This document shows, piece after piece, positions 8,886 through 18,135 of a DNA stretch of 48,051 nucleotides. Positions within the stretch are counted from its first letter, which is position 1. Every line of letters starts with the position of its first letter. This stretch comes from Streptomyces sp. NRRL F-6676 (lineage in GTDB: Bacteria; Actinomycetota; Actinomycetes; Streptomycetales; Streptomycetaceae). Where the stretch lies: assembly GCF_000725625.1 (NCBI RefSeq), contig NZ_JOHS01000050.1, positions 1 through 48,051 on the forward strand. The letters are read 5' to 3'. The position numbers and the translations under genes are program-made. The notes beneath the pieces are model-generated. The model was given only the letters and a program-made list of their open reading frames with translations, did no database searches and was not told the origin of the DNA.

Positions 8886-10013
8886 ATGTCGGCACCCAAT
8901 AAGTCGTACGACCCTGTCGAGGTCGAGGCGTTGAAACCGGAACAGATCGAGCGCATGCGGGACGAGGCGCTCGCCGCCTTCGCCGCCGCGGACTCCCTCG
9001 ACGCGCTCCACGAGGCCAAGGTCGCCCACACCGGCCCCGCCTCCCCGCTGGCCCTCGCCAACCGCGAGATCGGCGCCCTGCCCCCGCACGCCAAGGCGGA
9101 CGCCGGCAGGCGCGTCGGCATGGCCCGCGGCGCGGTGAACAAGGCCCTGGCCGGCCGCCAGAGCGAACTGGAGGCCGAGCGGGACGCCCGTGTGCTGGTC
9201 GAGGAGGCCGTCGACGTCACGCTGCCGTACGACCGCGTCCCGGCCGGTGCCCGGCACCCGCTGACCACGATGATGGAGCGCGTCGCCGACGTCTTCGTCT
9301 CCATGGGCTACGAGATCGCCGAGGGCCCCGAGGTCGAGGCCGAGTGGTTCAACTTCGACGCCCTCAACATCGCGCCCAACCACCCCGCCCGCACCATGCA
9401 GGACACCTTCTTCGTCCAGGGCGTTGAGGGCGCCGAGGGCGAGGACAGCGGCGTCGTCCTGCGCACCCACACCTCCCCGGTGCAGGCCCGCAGCATGCTC
9501 GACCGCGAGCCGCCGGTCTACGTGGTCTGCCCCGGCCGCGTCTACCGCACCGACGAGCTGGACGCCACGCACACCCCGGTCTTCCACCAGATCGAGCTGC
9601 TCGCCATCGACGAGGGCCTCACCATGGCCGACCTCAAGGGCACCCTCGACCACATGGTCCAGTCGCTGTTCGGCCCGGAGATGAAGACCCGGCTGCGGCC
9701 GAACTACTTCCCCTTCACCGAGCCGAGCGCCGAGATGGACATGCTCTGCTACGTGTGCAAGGGCGCCTCCGTCGGCAACCCCGACCGGCCCTGCCGCACC
9801 TGCTCCTCCGAGGGCTGGATCGAACTCGGCGGCTGCGGCATGGTCAACCCCCGGGTGCTCACCGCCTGCGGCGTCGACCCCGAGAAGTACAGCGGCTTCG
9901 CCTTCGGGTTCGGCATCGAGCGGATGCTGATGTTCCGCCACAACGTCGAAGACATGCGAGACATGGTCGAGGGTGACGTCCGGTTCACCCGGCCGTTCGG
10001 GATGGAGATCTGA
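8886..10013 (+). CDS. pheS: Phenylalanine--tRNA ligase alpha subunit
   Basis: Catalytic subunit of the alpha2-beta2 enzyme that charges tRNA-Phe. The 375-residue protein has the N-terminal coiled-coil domain (about 1-100). The class II core follows, with motif 1 around [15 protein letters not shown], motif 2 ([15 protein letters not shown]) and motif 3 ([16 protein letters not shown]). Between motif 2 and motif 3 is a CYVC-x10-CRTC insertion that looks like a zinc knuckle. It starts at ATG 8886 after a GGGAAGAG site and overlaps pheT by one base (TGATG). Confidence 0.97.
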   Translation: MSAPNKSYDPVEVEALKPEQIERMRDEALAAFAAADSLDALHEAKVAHTGPASPLALANREIGALPPHAKADAGRRVGMARGAVNKALAGRQSELEAERDARVLVEEAVDVTLPYDRVPAGARHPLTTMMERVADVFVSMGYEIAEGPEVEAEWFNFDALNIAPNHPARTMQDTFFVQGVEGAEGEDSGVVLRTHTSPVQARSMLDREPPVYVVCPGRVYRTDELDATHTPVFHQIELLAIDEGLTMADLKGTLDHMVQSLFGPEMKTRLRPNYFPFTEPSAEMDMLCYVCKGASVGNPDRPCRTCSSEGWIELGGCGMVNPRVLTACGVDPEKYSGFAFGFGIERMLMFRHNVEDMRDMVEGDVRFTRPFGMEI

Positions 10014-12517
10014 TGCGGGTCCCGCTTTCCTGGCTGCGGGAGTACGTCGAGCTGCCGGCCACCGAGACCGGCCGCGATGTGCAGGCCAAGCTCATTTCGG
10101 CCGGCCTCGAGGTCGAGACCGTCGAACAGCTCGGCGACGGCCTCAAGGGCCCGCTCGTCGTCGGACAGGTGCTGACCATCGAGGAGCTGGAGGGCTTCAA
10201 GAAGCCGATCCGCTTCTGCACCGTCGACGTCGGGCAGGCCAATGGCACCGGCGAGCCGCAGGAGATCGTCTGCGGTGCCCGCAACTTCTCCGTCGGCGAC
10301 AAGGTCGTCGTGGTGCTGCCCGGCGCCACCCTGCCGGGCGGCTTCTCGATCAGCGCCCGCAAGACCTACGGCAAGGTCTCGCACGGCATGATCTGCTCCT
10401 CCGACGAGCTGGGCATGGGTGACGACGGCACGCACGGCATCATCGTGCTGCCGCCCGAGTACGAGGTCGGCACCGACGCCATCGAGCTGCTCCAGCTCGT
10501 CGACGAGGTCCTGGACATCGCCGTCACCCCCGACCGCGGCTACTGCCTGTCGATGCGCGGCGTCGCCCGCGAGACCGCCATCGCCTACGGCATCCCGCTG
10601 CTCGACCCGGCGCTGCTCGACGTGCCCGCGCCGAACGCCTTCGGCCACCCGGTCAAGGTCGCCGACCCCTTCGGCTGCGACCGCTTCACCGCCCGCACGG
10701 TGACCGGCCTCGACCCCGAGGCCCGCTCCCCGATCTGGCTCACCCGGCGGTTGCAGAAGGCGGGCATGCGCCCGATCTCGCTCGCCGTCGACATCACCAA
10801 CTACGTGATGCTGGAGCTCGGCCAGCCGCTGCACGCGTACGACCGCTCCCGCGTCCAGGGCACCATCGGCGTGCGCCGGGCCGAGGCGGGCGAGCAGCTG
10901 ACCACCCTCGACGGTGTCACCCGGAAGCTGTCCACCGACGACCTGGTCATCACCGACGACCGCGGTCCGATCGGCCTGGCCGGCGTCATGGGCGGCGCCA
11001 ACACCGAGATCGACGACGCCGAGGGCACCACCACCGAGGTCGTCGTGGAGGCCGCGCACTTCGACGCCGTCTCCGTCGCGCGCACCGCGCGCCGGCACAA
11101 GCTCTCCTCCGAGGCCTCCCGCCGCTTCGAGCGCGGCGTCGACCCGGAGGCGGCCTCCGCCGCCGCCCAGCGCACCGTCGACCTGCTGGTGCTGCTCGCC
11201 GGCGGCACCGCCGAGGCCGGTGTCACCGAGATCATCGCGCCCTCCGCGCCGCACACGATCACCATCCCGGCCGACCACCCGGACAGGGTGGCGGGCGTGG
11301 CGTACGGCCGCGAGACCGTCGTACGCCGTCTCCAGCAGATCGGGTGCGACGTGTACGGGCAGGACGAGCTGCTCGTCACCGTGCCGTCCTGGCGGCCCGA
11401 CCTCACCGACCCCAACGACCTGGCGGAGGAGGTCATCCGCCTGGAGGGCTACGAGAACCTGCCCTCCACGCTGCCCCGGCCGCTGCCCGGCCACGGGCTG
11501 ACCGAGCGGCAGCGGCTGCACCGCAGGGTCGGCCGCGCGCTCGCCGGCGCCGGATACGTCGAGGCGCTGAACTACCCGTTCCTCGGCGAGGCCGCCCTCG
11601 ACCAGCTCGGCCTGGACGCCGACGACCCGCGCCGGACGCTGGTCACCCTCGTCAACCCGCTCTCCGACGAGGAGCCCGCCCTCCGTACGACGCTGCTGCC
11701 GGGCCTGCTCGGCGCGCTGCGCCGCAACGACGGGCGCGGCAGCCACGACCTGGCGCTGTTCGAGACCGGCCTGGTCTTCCGGCCCACCGGCGAGGAGCGG
11801 ATCCCGGCCCGGCTGCCGGTCGACCGCCGGCCCTCCGAGGCCGACCTGGCCGCGCTCGACGCGGCACTGCCGCGCCAGCCGCGCCGGGCCGCGGTCGTCC
11901 TGGCGGGCGCCCGCGAGCAGGCCGGCTGGTGGGGCAAGGGGCGCCCGTCCGACTGGGCGGACGCGATCCAGGCGGCACGGGTCGTCGCCGGCGAGTACGG
12001 CGTGGAGCTGACGGTCCGCGCCGAGCAGCACGCGCCGTGGCACCCCGGGCGGTGCGCGGGGCTCTACGCGGTGGTCGACGGCGCGGAGACGCTCGTCGGA
12101 CACGCCGGTGAGCTGCACCCGCGGGTCGTCAAGGCGATGCACCTGCCGGAGCGGACGTGCGCGGCGGAGGTCGAACTCGACGTGCTGGAGCGGGCGGGGG
12201 AGGGCGTCCTCGGGGCGCCCCGCATCTCGACGTTCCCCGTCGCGACGCAGGATGTCGCGCTCGTCGTCGACAAGGCGGTCCCCGCGGCCGACGTCGAGGC
12301 CGCGCTGCGCGAGGGTGCCGGTGAACTCCTCGAGTCCGTCCGGCTGTTCGACGTCTACGAGAACGCGGAGCAGCTGGGGGAGGGGCGCAAGTCGCTGGCG
12401 TACGCGTTGCGCTTCCGCGCGGGGGACCGGACGCTCACGGTCGACGAGGCGTCGGCGGCGCGCGACGCGGCGGTCGCCCTCGCGGGCGAGCGGACGGGGG
12501 CGACACTGCGGGGCTGA
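10013..12517 (+). CDS. pheT: Phenylalanine--tRNA ligase beta subunit
   Basis: An 834-residue protein of normal length for PheT. The domains run in the usual order: an N-terminal tRNA-binding (EMAP-like) domain (about 40-150), B3/B4 editing domain (about 210-380), B5 domain, the catalytic-like core, and a C-terminal FDX-ACB domain (about 740-834, [20 protein letters not shown]) that grips the tRNA anticodon. The ATG overlaps the pheS stop, so the subunits are translationally coupled. Confidence 0.97.
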   Translation: MRVPLSWLREYVELPATETGRDVQAKLISAGLEVETVEQLGDGLKGPLVVGQVLTIEELEGFKKPIRFCTVDVGQANGTGEPQEIVCGARNFSVGDKVVVVLPGATLPGGFSISARKTYGKVSHGMICSSDELGMGDDGTHGIIVLPPEYEVGTDAIELLQLVDEVLDIAVTPDRGYCLSMRGVARETAIAYGIPLLDPALLDVPAPNAFGHPVKVADPFGCDRFTARTVTGLDPEARSPIWLTRRLQKAGMRPISLAVDITNYVMLELGQPLHAYDRSRVQGTIGVRRAEAGEQLTTLDGVTRKLSTDDLVITDDRGPIGLAGVMGGANTEIDDAEGTTTEVVVEAAHFDAVSVARTARRHKLSSEASRRFERGVDPEAASAAAQRTVDLLVLLAGGTAEAGVTEIIAPSAPHTITIPADHPDRVAGVAYGRETVVRRLQQIGCDVYGQDELLVTVPSWRPDLTDPNDLAEEVIRLEGYENLPSTLPRPLPGHGLTERQRLHRRVGRALAGAGYVEALNYPFLGEAALDQLGLDADDPRRTLVTLVNPLSDEEPALRTTLLPGLLGALRRNDGRGSHDLALFETGLVFRPTGEERIPARLPVDRRPSEADLAALDAALPRQPRRAAVVLAGAREQAGWWGKGRPSDWADAIQAARVVAGEYGVELTVRAEQHAPWHPGRCAGLYAVVDGAETLVGHAGELHPRVVKAMHLPERTCAAEVELDVLERAGEGVLGAPRISTFPVATQDVALVVDKAVPAADVEAALREGAGELLESVRLFDVYENAEQLGEGRKSLAYALRFRAGDRTLTVDEASAARDAAVALAGERTGATLRG

Positions 12518-12582
12518 CGCCCCGGGCCCCTCTGCACAAGGGGGTTCGCGTCGTGCGTCGGCTGCGGCCGGTACATGGTTGC

Positions 12583-12650
12583 TCGCGCAGTTCCCCGCGC
12601 CCCTGATCGGGCGCGCAGCGCCCCTCCAAGGGGCGCGGGGAACTGCGCGA
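12583..12650. repeat. Large inverted repeat downstream of pheT
   Basis: Two perfect 22-bp arms (12583-12604 and 12629-12650) face each other around a 24-base centre that itself contains GGGCGC/GCGCCC. It probably ends pheT transcription. The right arm plus six bases (12629-12656) is identical to 47982-48009, and most of it recurs at 32057-32076, so it is one of a dispersed intergenic family. The rest of 12518-12900 holds no visible gene. Confidence 0.8.
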
Positions 12651-12900
12651 CAAGCCACGATGCATCCGCAGTTGACGTACACACCCGCACGCCCCCGGCG
12701 TTTCCCAGGTACCCCCGGTGAGCCTTGAGAGGGCGGCTTGGGCCCCCCCGGCGTACCGGTGCGAACCGATACGCCGGGGGCGGGCCGCCGTCTGGTGCGA
12801 GGGGGAGCCGGCGGCCCGGCCGCCTCTTGCGAGGCACCCCAGTCAACCGGCCCCCCACCCCCCGCGGCAGCGAACGCACGCCCCGGACGCGCGCACTCCG

Positions 12901-12934
12901 TTCACACCCCGTGTGAACCGGTCCGCACTACCCT
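12901..12934 (+). promoter_or_regulatory. Palindromic operator over candidate promoter of the TPR regulator
   Basis: TTCACAC-CCC-GTGTGAA (12901-12917) is a perfect inverted repeat placed over the expected -35 region of a TACCCT -10 (12929-12934), 28 bp upstream of the start codon. This looks like a repressor or autoregulation site. Confidence 0.5.
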
Positions 12935-12961
12935 GTGCCCACCGAGGGACCGGGGGCACCC

Positions 12962-14320
12962 ATGCAGCCCAACACTCTGCTCGACGCGATCCTCGACGAG
13001 GCGGGCGTCTCGCACGCCGGCCTCGCCGCCCACGTCAACCAGGCCGGCCGCGCCCGCGGCCTGGCCCTGCGGTACGAACACACCGCTGTCGCCCGGTGGT
13101 TGAAGGGGCAGCGCCCGCGCGGCCAGGTCCCCGACCTGATCTGCGAGGTGCTCGCCGCCCGGCTGCACCGCCCGGTGACGCTGGACGACATCGGGCTCGG
13201 CCTCCCCGGCGGCCCTGGCGACCAGGCCGCCCCGCACCCGGCCGGCCACTCCACCCTCTCCGGCTTCGTCGAGCGGGCCACCGCCCTGTGGCGCTCCGAC
13301 GAACAGCAGCGCCCGCACGTCCTCGGCGCCCCCGCCGTCACCGGCACGCCCGCCGTGATGCCGGTGTGGGAGTGGGAGAACCCGCCCGAGGACACCGACG
13401 TCTCGCGCGGCGGACGGCACCACGTGAGCCTCGCCGACATCGACCTGCTGCGCACCGCCCGGGGCCACTACGAGCAGATGTACCGCAAGGCCGGCGGCGT
13501 CGCGACCCGCGCCCGTATCGTCGGCTTCCTCAACGCCGAGGCGGCCCCGCTGCTGCGCGGCGGCTACACCGACGCCACCGGGCGCCAACTGCACCGCGCC
13601 ACCGGCGGCCTGGTGGCGATCGCCGGGATCTGCGCGTACGACTCCGACGCCCACGGGCTGGCCCAGCGCTACTTCCACCAGGCGCTGCGGCTGGCGAAGG
13701 CGAGCGGGGACCGGGGGCTGGGCGCGTACGTGATCGCGCTGCTCGTCAACCAGTCGCTGTTCCTGCGGGAGTACCGGCAGGCCGTCGCCTTCGCCGAGGC
13801 CGCGCTGCGCGCCGCGGGGAAGACGATCACCCCCGCGCTCGCCTCGGACCTGTACGCGATGCAGGCCAAGACGTACGCGCACCTCGGCGACGGCAGCGGC
13901 GCGCTGTCCTGCATCCGGCGGGCCGAGGCGGCCGCCGAGCACATCCGGCGCGGCCGGGAACCGGACGAGACCGGGTACGTCCAGCCCGGTCTGGTCAACG
14001 TCCAGGTGGCGGAGGCGCTGCTGAGCCTCGGCGACCTCACGGCGGCCGGGCGGCACGCGGCCGCGGCGGTCGGCACCCCGGCGCACGACCGGGGCCGGGT
14101 GCACCGGCTCGCCATGCTGAGCCACATCGAGCTGCGCCGCGGCAACGCCGAGAAGGCGGCCGCGACGGCCGTGGAGATGACGGAGGCCGCGCGCGGCATG
14201 GAGTCCCAGCGGCTGCGCGACCGGCTCCGCGCGGTCCGTGAGCATCTGGTCCGCAGCGGCTGCGCGGGCACGGCCGAGGCCGCCGCCCTTATCGACGGCG
14301 CCCTCCGCGTACCGCTGTAG
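12962..14320 (+). CDS. TPR-containing regulatory protein (NsdA-like, tentative)
   Basis: A 452-residue protein from the ATG at 12962, which follows a GGGGG site; a GTG at 12935 would add nine residues. The N-terminal ~85 residues (MQPNTLLDAILDEAGVSHAG, then the YEHTAVARWLKGQRP segment) resemble a DNA-binding helix-turn-helix. The rest is mainly helical, with repeats such as AQRYFHQALRLAKASGDRGL and FAEAALRAAGKT that look like tetratricopeptide repeats. The layout recalls Streptomyces NsdA-type developmental regulators, an assignment I make from memory and hold loosely. The palindrome just upstream suggests regulated expression. No membrane segment is visible. Confidence 0.7.
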   Translation: MQPNTLLDAILDEAGVSHAGLAAHVNQAGRARGLALRYEHTAVARWLKGQRPRGQVPDLICEVLAARLHRPVTLDDIGLGLPGGPGDQAAPHPAGHSTLSGFVERATALWRSDEQQRPHVLGAPAVTGTPAVMPVWEWENPPEDTDVSRGGRHHVSLADIDLLRTARGHYEQMYRKAGGVATRARIVGFLNAEAAPLLRGGYTDATGRQLHRATGGLVAIAGICAYDSDAHGLAQRYFHQALRLAKASGDRGLGAYVIALLVNQSLFLREYRQAVAFAEAALRAAGKTITPALASDLYAMQAKTYAHLGDGSGALSCIRRAEAAAEHIRRGREPDETGYVQPGLVNVQVAEALLSLGDLTAAGRHAAAAVGTPAHDRGRVHRLAMLSHIELRRGNAEKAAATAVEMTEAARGMESQRLRDRLRAVREHLVRSGCAGTAEAAALIDGALRVPL

Positions 14321-14344
14321 GCCCCGCCACCGCTGCTGCGATAT

Positions 14345-14370
14345 TGCCACCTACTCGACGAAAGGTGGCA
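14345..14370 (+). promoter_or_regulatory. Inverted repeat covering the Nudix gene ribosome site
   Basis: TGCCACCT (14345-14352) and AGGTGGCA (14363-14370) are exact reverse complements separated by 10 bases. The right arm includes the AAAGGTGG ribosome site of the GTG at 14376. As RNA it would hide the ribosome site; as DNA it could be an operator. Confidence 0.55.
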
Positions 14371-14375
14371 GAACC

Positions 14376-14921
14376 GTGCAGTGGACGAAAGAGAACGAAC
14401 AAACCGTGTATGAAAACCGCTGGTTCCGCGTCAATCTGGCGGACGTCGTCCTCCCGGACGGCCGGCACCTGGACCACTTCCTCATCCGGCTGCGGCCCGT
14501 CGCCGTGGCCACCGTGGTCAACGAGGCGAACGAGGTGCTGCTGCTGTGGCGGCACCGTTTCATCACCGACAGCTGGGGGTGGGAGCTCGCGGCGGGCGTC
14601 GTCGAGGACGGCGAGGACATCGCCGCGGCCGCCGCCCGGGAACTGGAGGAGGAGACCGGCTGGCGGCCGGGACCGCTGCGGCACCTGATGAGCGTCGAGC
14701 CGTCCAACGGGCTCACCGACGCCCGCCACCACGTCTACTGGACCGACGAGGGCGCCTACACGGGCCACCCCGTGGACGACTTCGAATCGGACCGCAGGGA
14801 GTGGGTGCCCCTCAAGCTCGTCCCCGACCTGGTCGCCCGCGGCGAGGTCCCGGCCGCCAACATGGCGGCCGCGTTACTGCTCCTGCATCACCTCCGACTC
14901 GGTCAGGACACGCGGCCCTGA
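14376..14921 (+). CDS. Nudix hydrolase (ADP-ribose pyrophosphatase-like), TTA-containing
   Basis: A 181-residue Nudix enzyme, expected to hydrolyse a nucleoside diphosphate linked to another moiety. The Nudix box is complete: G-x5-E-x7-REL-x-EE-x-G-W in GVVEDGEDIAAAAARELEEE. The whole protein is similar in length and arrangement to NUDT5/ADP-ribose-type enzymes; the substrate is not certain. The GTG start at 14376 is preferred because of AAAGGTGG upstream. Codon 167 (14874-14876) is TTA, read by the bldA tRNA in Streptomyces. The gene lies 55 bp after the TPR regulator and converges with a small membrane protein gene. Confidence 0.85.
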   Translation: MQWTKENEQTVYENRWFRVNLADVVLPDGRHLDHFLIRLRPVAVATVVNEANEVLLLWRHRFITDSWGWELAAGVVEDGEDIAAAAARELEEETGWRPGPLRHLMSVEPSNGLTDARHHVYWTDEGAYTGHPVDDFESDRREWVPLKLVPDLVARGEVPAANMAAALLLLHHLRLGQDTRP

Positions 14922-14937
14922 GTCCTTGCGCCGCCGG

Positions 14938-15195
14938 TCAGTGGCCCAGCGCCTCCCAGACCGCGACGACGAGCGCGCCGAGGGCGGTCAGGACGGCGAG
15001 CGAGGGCAGCGGCCAGCGCGCGTGTTCCAGCGCGGCGAGCCGCGTGCTCAGCTCGTCGACGTCCTTGGCGGTCTGCTCGGTGCGGTGCGTGAGCAGGGCC
15101 AGTCCGCCCTCGACGCGGGCGTGCGCCACGTCCAGCCGGCGGCGCAGCTCCGCCACGTCGGGATGGATGACCGGATGATCGGGGTCGGCGGTCAC
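14938..15195 (-). CDS. Small coiled-coil protein with C-terminal membrane anchor
   Basis: An 85-residue protein from the GTG at 15195, which follows AGGAG by seven bases. The stretch DVAELRRRLDVAHARVEGG to DELSTRLAALEHAR has heptad-like spacing of a coiled coil. The last ~20 residues (LPSLAVLTALGALVVAVWEAL) form one transmembrane helix, so it is probably tail-anchored with the coiled coil in the cytoplasm. I do not recognise the family. Confidence 0.75.
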   Translation of the reverse strand: MTADPDHPVIHPDVAELRRRLDVAHARVEGGLALLTHRTEQTAKDVDELSTRLAALEHARWPLPSLAVLTALGALVVAVWEALGH

Positions 15196-15321
15196 GGGTC
15201 CGCTCCTTTCCTGGTCGACCCGTTCGTTGCATGTGCATGAGGAGTGAACTCCTCCGCCCGACCGCTGAGGAGAGTGTGCGACTGGCATATGCGAACCCGC
15301 CCCGCACACACCGTGTGAACG

Positions 15322-15365
15322 CCACGGACCCGGCACTCTCCGGGGAGGAAGTGCCGGGTCCGTGG
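15322..15365 (-). terminator. Terminator of the 3-hydroxyacyl-CoA dehydrogenase gene
   Basis: A perfect 16-bp stem (15322-15337 with 15350-15365) and 12-base loop lie 9 bp beyond the stop of the minus-strand dehydrogenase gene. A CACAC-C-GTGTG palindrome (15307-15317) lies just past it, upstream of the small coiled-coil gene. Confidence 0.85.
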
Positions 15366-15374
15366 GAAAGGACG

Positions 15375-16235
15375 TCAGGCGTACGTGTAGAACCCCGAGC
15401 CGGTCTTGCGGCCCAGCCGGCCCGCGTCGACCATGCGCTGGAGGAGCGGGGGAGCGGCGTACAGGGGCTCCTTGTACTCCTGGTACATGCTGTCGGCCAC
15501 CGAGGCGACCGTGTCCAGGCCGATCAGGTCGGACAGCTTCAGCGGGCCCATCGGGTGGGCGCAGCCCATCTCCATGCCGTTGTCGATGTCCTCGCGGCTG
15601 GCGATGCCCGACTCGAACATCCGGATCGCGGAGAGCAGATACGGGATCAGCAGCGCGTTCACCACGAAGCCGGAGCGGTCCTGGGCCCGGATCGCGTGCT
15701 TGCCGAGGACCTTCTCGGCGAAGAGCTGGGCGCGGCCGAGCGTGCCCTCGGAGGTGGTGAGCGCGGGGATCAGCTCGACGAGCTTCTGCACCGGCGCCGG
15801 GTTGAAGAAGTGGATGCCGATCACATGGTCGGGGCGCGAGGTGGCGACCGCCAGCTTCACCAGCGGGATCGAGGAGGTGTTGGAGGCGAGGATCGCGTCG
15901 GAGCGGGTCACCACCTGGTCGAGCACCTGGAAGATCTCCGTCTTCACCTGCTCGTTCTCGACGACCGCCTCGATCACCAGATCGCGGTCGGCGAACTCGC
16001 CCAGATCGGTGGTGAAGCTCAGCCGCGCCTGCGTCGACTCCAGCTCCTCCGCGCTGATCTTGCCGCGCTCGGCCGCCTTGGTCAGCGAGTTGTACAGCCG
16101 GGTACGGCCGATCTCCAGGGCCTCGCCGGTGGTCTCGGCGACCCGCACCTCCAGACCTGCCCGGGCGCACACCTCCGCGATACCGGCACCCATCTGGCCG
16201 CAGCCCACCACTCCGACGCGTTCGATGTCGGTCAC
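15375..16235 (-). CDS. 3-hydroxybutyryl/3-hydroxyacyl-CoA dehydrogenase
   Basis: A 286-residue NAD(P)-dependent oxidoreductase that interconverts 3-hydroxyacyl-CoA and 3-oxoacyl-CoA. The Rossmann motif is GVVGCGQMGAGIAE at the N-terminus. The catalytic His lies in IGIHFFNPAP, and the family motif DRSGFVVNALLIPYL marks the C-terminal helical domain. Length is normal for the single-function Hbd/PaaH type. It starts at GTG 16235 after AAAGGGG. It has its own terminator and is divergent from the glycosidase-like gene. It may serve butyrate/PHB, fatty acid or phenylacetate metabolism; the context does not decide. Confidence 0.9.
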   Translation of the reverse strand: MTDIERVGVVGCGQMGAGIAEVCARAGLEVRVAETTGEALEIGRTRLYNSLTKAAERGKISAEELESTQARLSFTTDLGEFADRDLVIEAVVENEQVKTEIFQVLDQVVTRSDAILASNTSSIPLVKLAVATSRPDHVIGIHFFNPAPVQKLVELIPALTTSEGTLGRAQLFAEKVLGKHAIRAQDRSGFVVNALLIPYLLSAIRMFESGIASREDIDNGMEMGCAHPMGPLKLSDLIGLDTVASVADSMYQEYKEPLYAAPPLLQRMVDAGRLGRKTGSGFYTYA

Positions 16236-16407
16236 ATCGTCCCCTTTGTTTCTCTTCGTTCCGCTGCGTTCGCCAGGGCGGGTGGTCCGTCGCCTGCTCC
16301 GATCGTGCACGTTACCCCCAAGTACTGATGATCGATCGCCCGGGTCGGGCATGCTGGTGCGCCGGGCGACCCGCAACCGGGCGGGTCCGCGGAGTGTGGG
16401 GTGTGCG

Positions 16408-17661
16408 ATGGGACGGTTGTCACGGCGGGCGTTCGCCATGGCCGCGCTGACGTCACTGGTGGTAGCGGGCGACGCGGCGGCCATCGACAGTTCCGGCGAC
16501 GGCCGGGGCCGGCGCGGCAGGACCAACCGGATGCGCGGCATGTGGCTCGCGACCGTCTCCCACCGCGACTTCCCCACCCGGCCCGGACTGACCGCGGCCC
16601 AGCAGCGGGCCGAACTCCTGACCCACCTGGACATCGCCGTCGAGCGGAAGCTCAACGCCGTCTTCTTCCAGGTCCGCCCCACCGCCGACGCGCTGTGGCC
16701 CTCGCCGTACGAGCCCTGGTCGGAGTATCTGACCGGCACCCAGGGGCAGGACCCCGGCTGGGACCCGCTGGGCACGGCCGTGCGGGAGGCCCACGCGCGC
16801 GGGCTCGAACTGCACGCCTGGTGCAACCCCTACCGCGTCGCCAACCACACCGACCCCGGCCGGCTGGTGGCGAGCCACCCCGCCCGCCGCCACCCCGACT
16901 GGGTCGTGCCGTACGGCGGGAAGCTCTACTACAACCCCGGGCTGCCCGAGGTCCGCGCCTTCGTCCAGGACGCCATGCTCGACGCGGTGCGCCGCTACCG
17001 GGTCGACGGCGTCCACTTCGACGACTACTTCTACCCGTACCCGGTGGCCGGCCAGACCTTCGACGACGACAAGGCGTACGCGGCGCACGGCGACGGCTTT
17101 CCCGACCGGGCCGCCTGGCGCCGCGACAACATCGACAAGCTGATCCTGGAGACCGCCGCCCGCATCCGCGAGGTGCGGCCCGCCGCGCGCTTCGGCATCA
17201 GCCCCTTCGGCGTCTGGCGCAACGCCGCCACGGACCCGCGCGGCTCGGCCACGCGGGCGGGCGTGCAGACGTACGACGACCTGTACGCGGACACACGCAA
17301 ATGGGTGCGCGAGGGGTGGATCGACTACCTCTGCCCGCAGGTCTACTGGAACATCGGCTTCCCGGCGGCGGACTACGCGGAACTGGTGCCGTGGTGGTCG
17401 GCCGTGGCCAAGGGCACGGGCGTGGAGCTGTACATCGGGGAGGCCCTGTACAAGGCGGGCGACCCCGCGCAGCCGGAGGCCTGGCAGGACCCGGCCGAAC
17501 TCTCCCGCCACCTCACGTTCGCGGCGGAGTACCCCCAGGTGACGGGCCATGTCTTCTTCTCCGCCAAGGAGGTCGGCGCGGACCCGATCGGCGCGATGAC
17601 GGCAGTGGTCGAGGACCACTACGACCGGGTGGCACGCCCGGGGCGGCGCCCGGTGCACTGA
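16408..17661 (+). CDS. Exported family 10-like glycosidase (DUF187/GHL10 type)
   Basis: A 417-residue secreted protein. MGRLSRRAFAMAALTSLVVAG is a twin-arginine-type signal; an ATG at 16350 would add 19 residues before it. The body is a TIM-barrel glycosidase-like domain: RGMWLATVSHRDFP opening strand, NAVFFQVRPTADALWPS, ELHAWCNPYRV, the acidic pair in GVHFDDYFYPYP, and LCPQVYWNIGFP. This is the DUF187 family, related to glycoside hydrolases; its natural substrate is generally undefined and may be a cell-wall or extracellular glycan. It is monocistronic, with a hairpin directly after the stop. Confidence 0.85.
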   Translation: MGRLSRRAFAMAALTSLVVAGDAAAIDSSGDGRGRRGRTNRMRGMWLATVSHRDFPTRPGLTAAQQRAELLTHLDIAVERKLNAVFFQVRPTADALWPSPYEPWSEYLTGTQGQDPGWDPLGTAVREAHARGLELHAWCNPYRVANHTDPGRLVASHPARRHPDWVVPYGGKLYYNPGLPEVRAFVQDAMLDAVRRYRVDGVHFDDYFYPYPVAGQTFDDDKAYAAHGDGFPDRAAWRRDNIDKLILETAARIREVRPAARFGISPFGVWRNAATDPRGSATRAGVQTYDDLYADTRKWVREGWIDYLCPQVYWNIGFPAADYAELVPWWSAVAKGTGVELYIGEALYKAGDPAQPEAWQDPAELSRHLTFAAEYPQVTGHVFFSAKEVGADPIGAMTAVVEDHYDRVARPGRRPVH

Positions 17662-17702
17662 GGGGGCCGCCGCGCGCCGCCCGGTGGCCCCCCTCGGTGC
17701 CC
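17662..17702. terminator. Bidirectional hairpin between convergent genes
   Basis: GGGGGCC (17662-17668) pairs with GGCCCCC (17696-17702) in the gap between the glycosidase-like gene and the SnoaL-like gene, which converge here. Confidence 0.55.
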
Positions 17703-17707
17703 CCGGT

Positions 17708-18070
17708 TCAGGCGCCGGCGGGCACCTTGTCGAGGAAGCCGCGGACGTCGCGGATACGGCCCTCGCCGTCCAGGACCAGGACGTCGAAGCCGATCACCAC
17801 CGGCTCGGCGCCCTCGGGCCCCAGCCCCCAGCGGAACCGCAGCTGGCCGTGGTGGGCGTCGGGCTCGCCGACGGGCGTGAACACGAAGCCGGGGAACTGC
17901 CCGTGCACCCCGTCGATCAGGGCGGCGAGTCCGGCATGGCCGGTCACCTCGGCCAGCGGGTCGGTGTAGGTCACGTCGGGCGCCCAGTGCCCGGCCAGGA
18001 GCCTCGCCCGCTGCTCGCCCTCGGCGTTCCACGTGGCCAGGTACGCCTCGACGACGCTCTTCGTGTCCAT
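17708..18070 (-). CDS. SnoaL-like / NTF2-fold protein
   Basis: A 120-residue protein from the ATG at 18070, with GGAGG seven bases upstream. The sequence (VEAYLATWNAEGEQRARLLA, DVTYTDPLAEVTGHAGLAAL, then the FRWGLGPEGAEPVVIGFDVL strand) is typical of the SnoaL-like polyketide cyclase/NTF2 fold, which covers cyclases, isomerases and ligand-binding proteins. No specific reaction can be given. It is divergent from an XRE regulator, with a palindrome between them, so it is probably the regulator's main target. Confidence 0.8.
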   Translation of the reverse strand: MDTKSVVEAYLATWNAEGEQRARLLAGHWAPDVTYTDPLAEVTGHAGLAALIDGVHGQFPGFVFTPVGEPDAHHGQLRFRWGLGPEGAEPVVIGFDVLVLDGEGRIRDVRGFLDKVPAGA

Positions 18071-18135
18071 GGTCAATCCTCCGGATCGGTCGGTGCGTTG
18101 ACGTGACCAAGAGTGGAGGCGCAGCGTGCGCCGGA

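Noticed and set aside
9749..12682. 977-codon open frame on the minus strand opposite pheT
   Set aside because: It is a low-complexity Arg/Gly/Val/Ala frame created by GC-rich codon bias antisense to a clear pheT gene; no motif and no sensible start.
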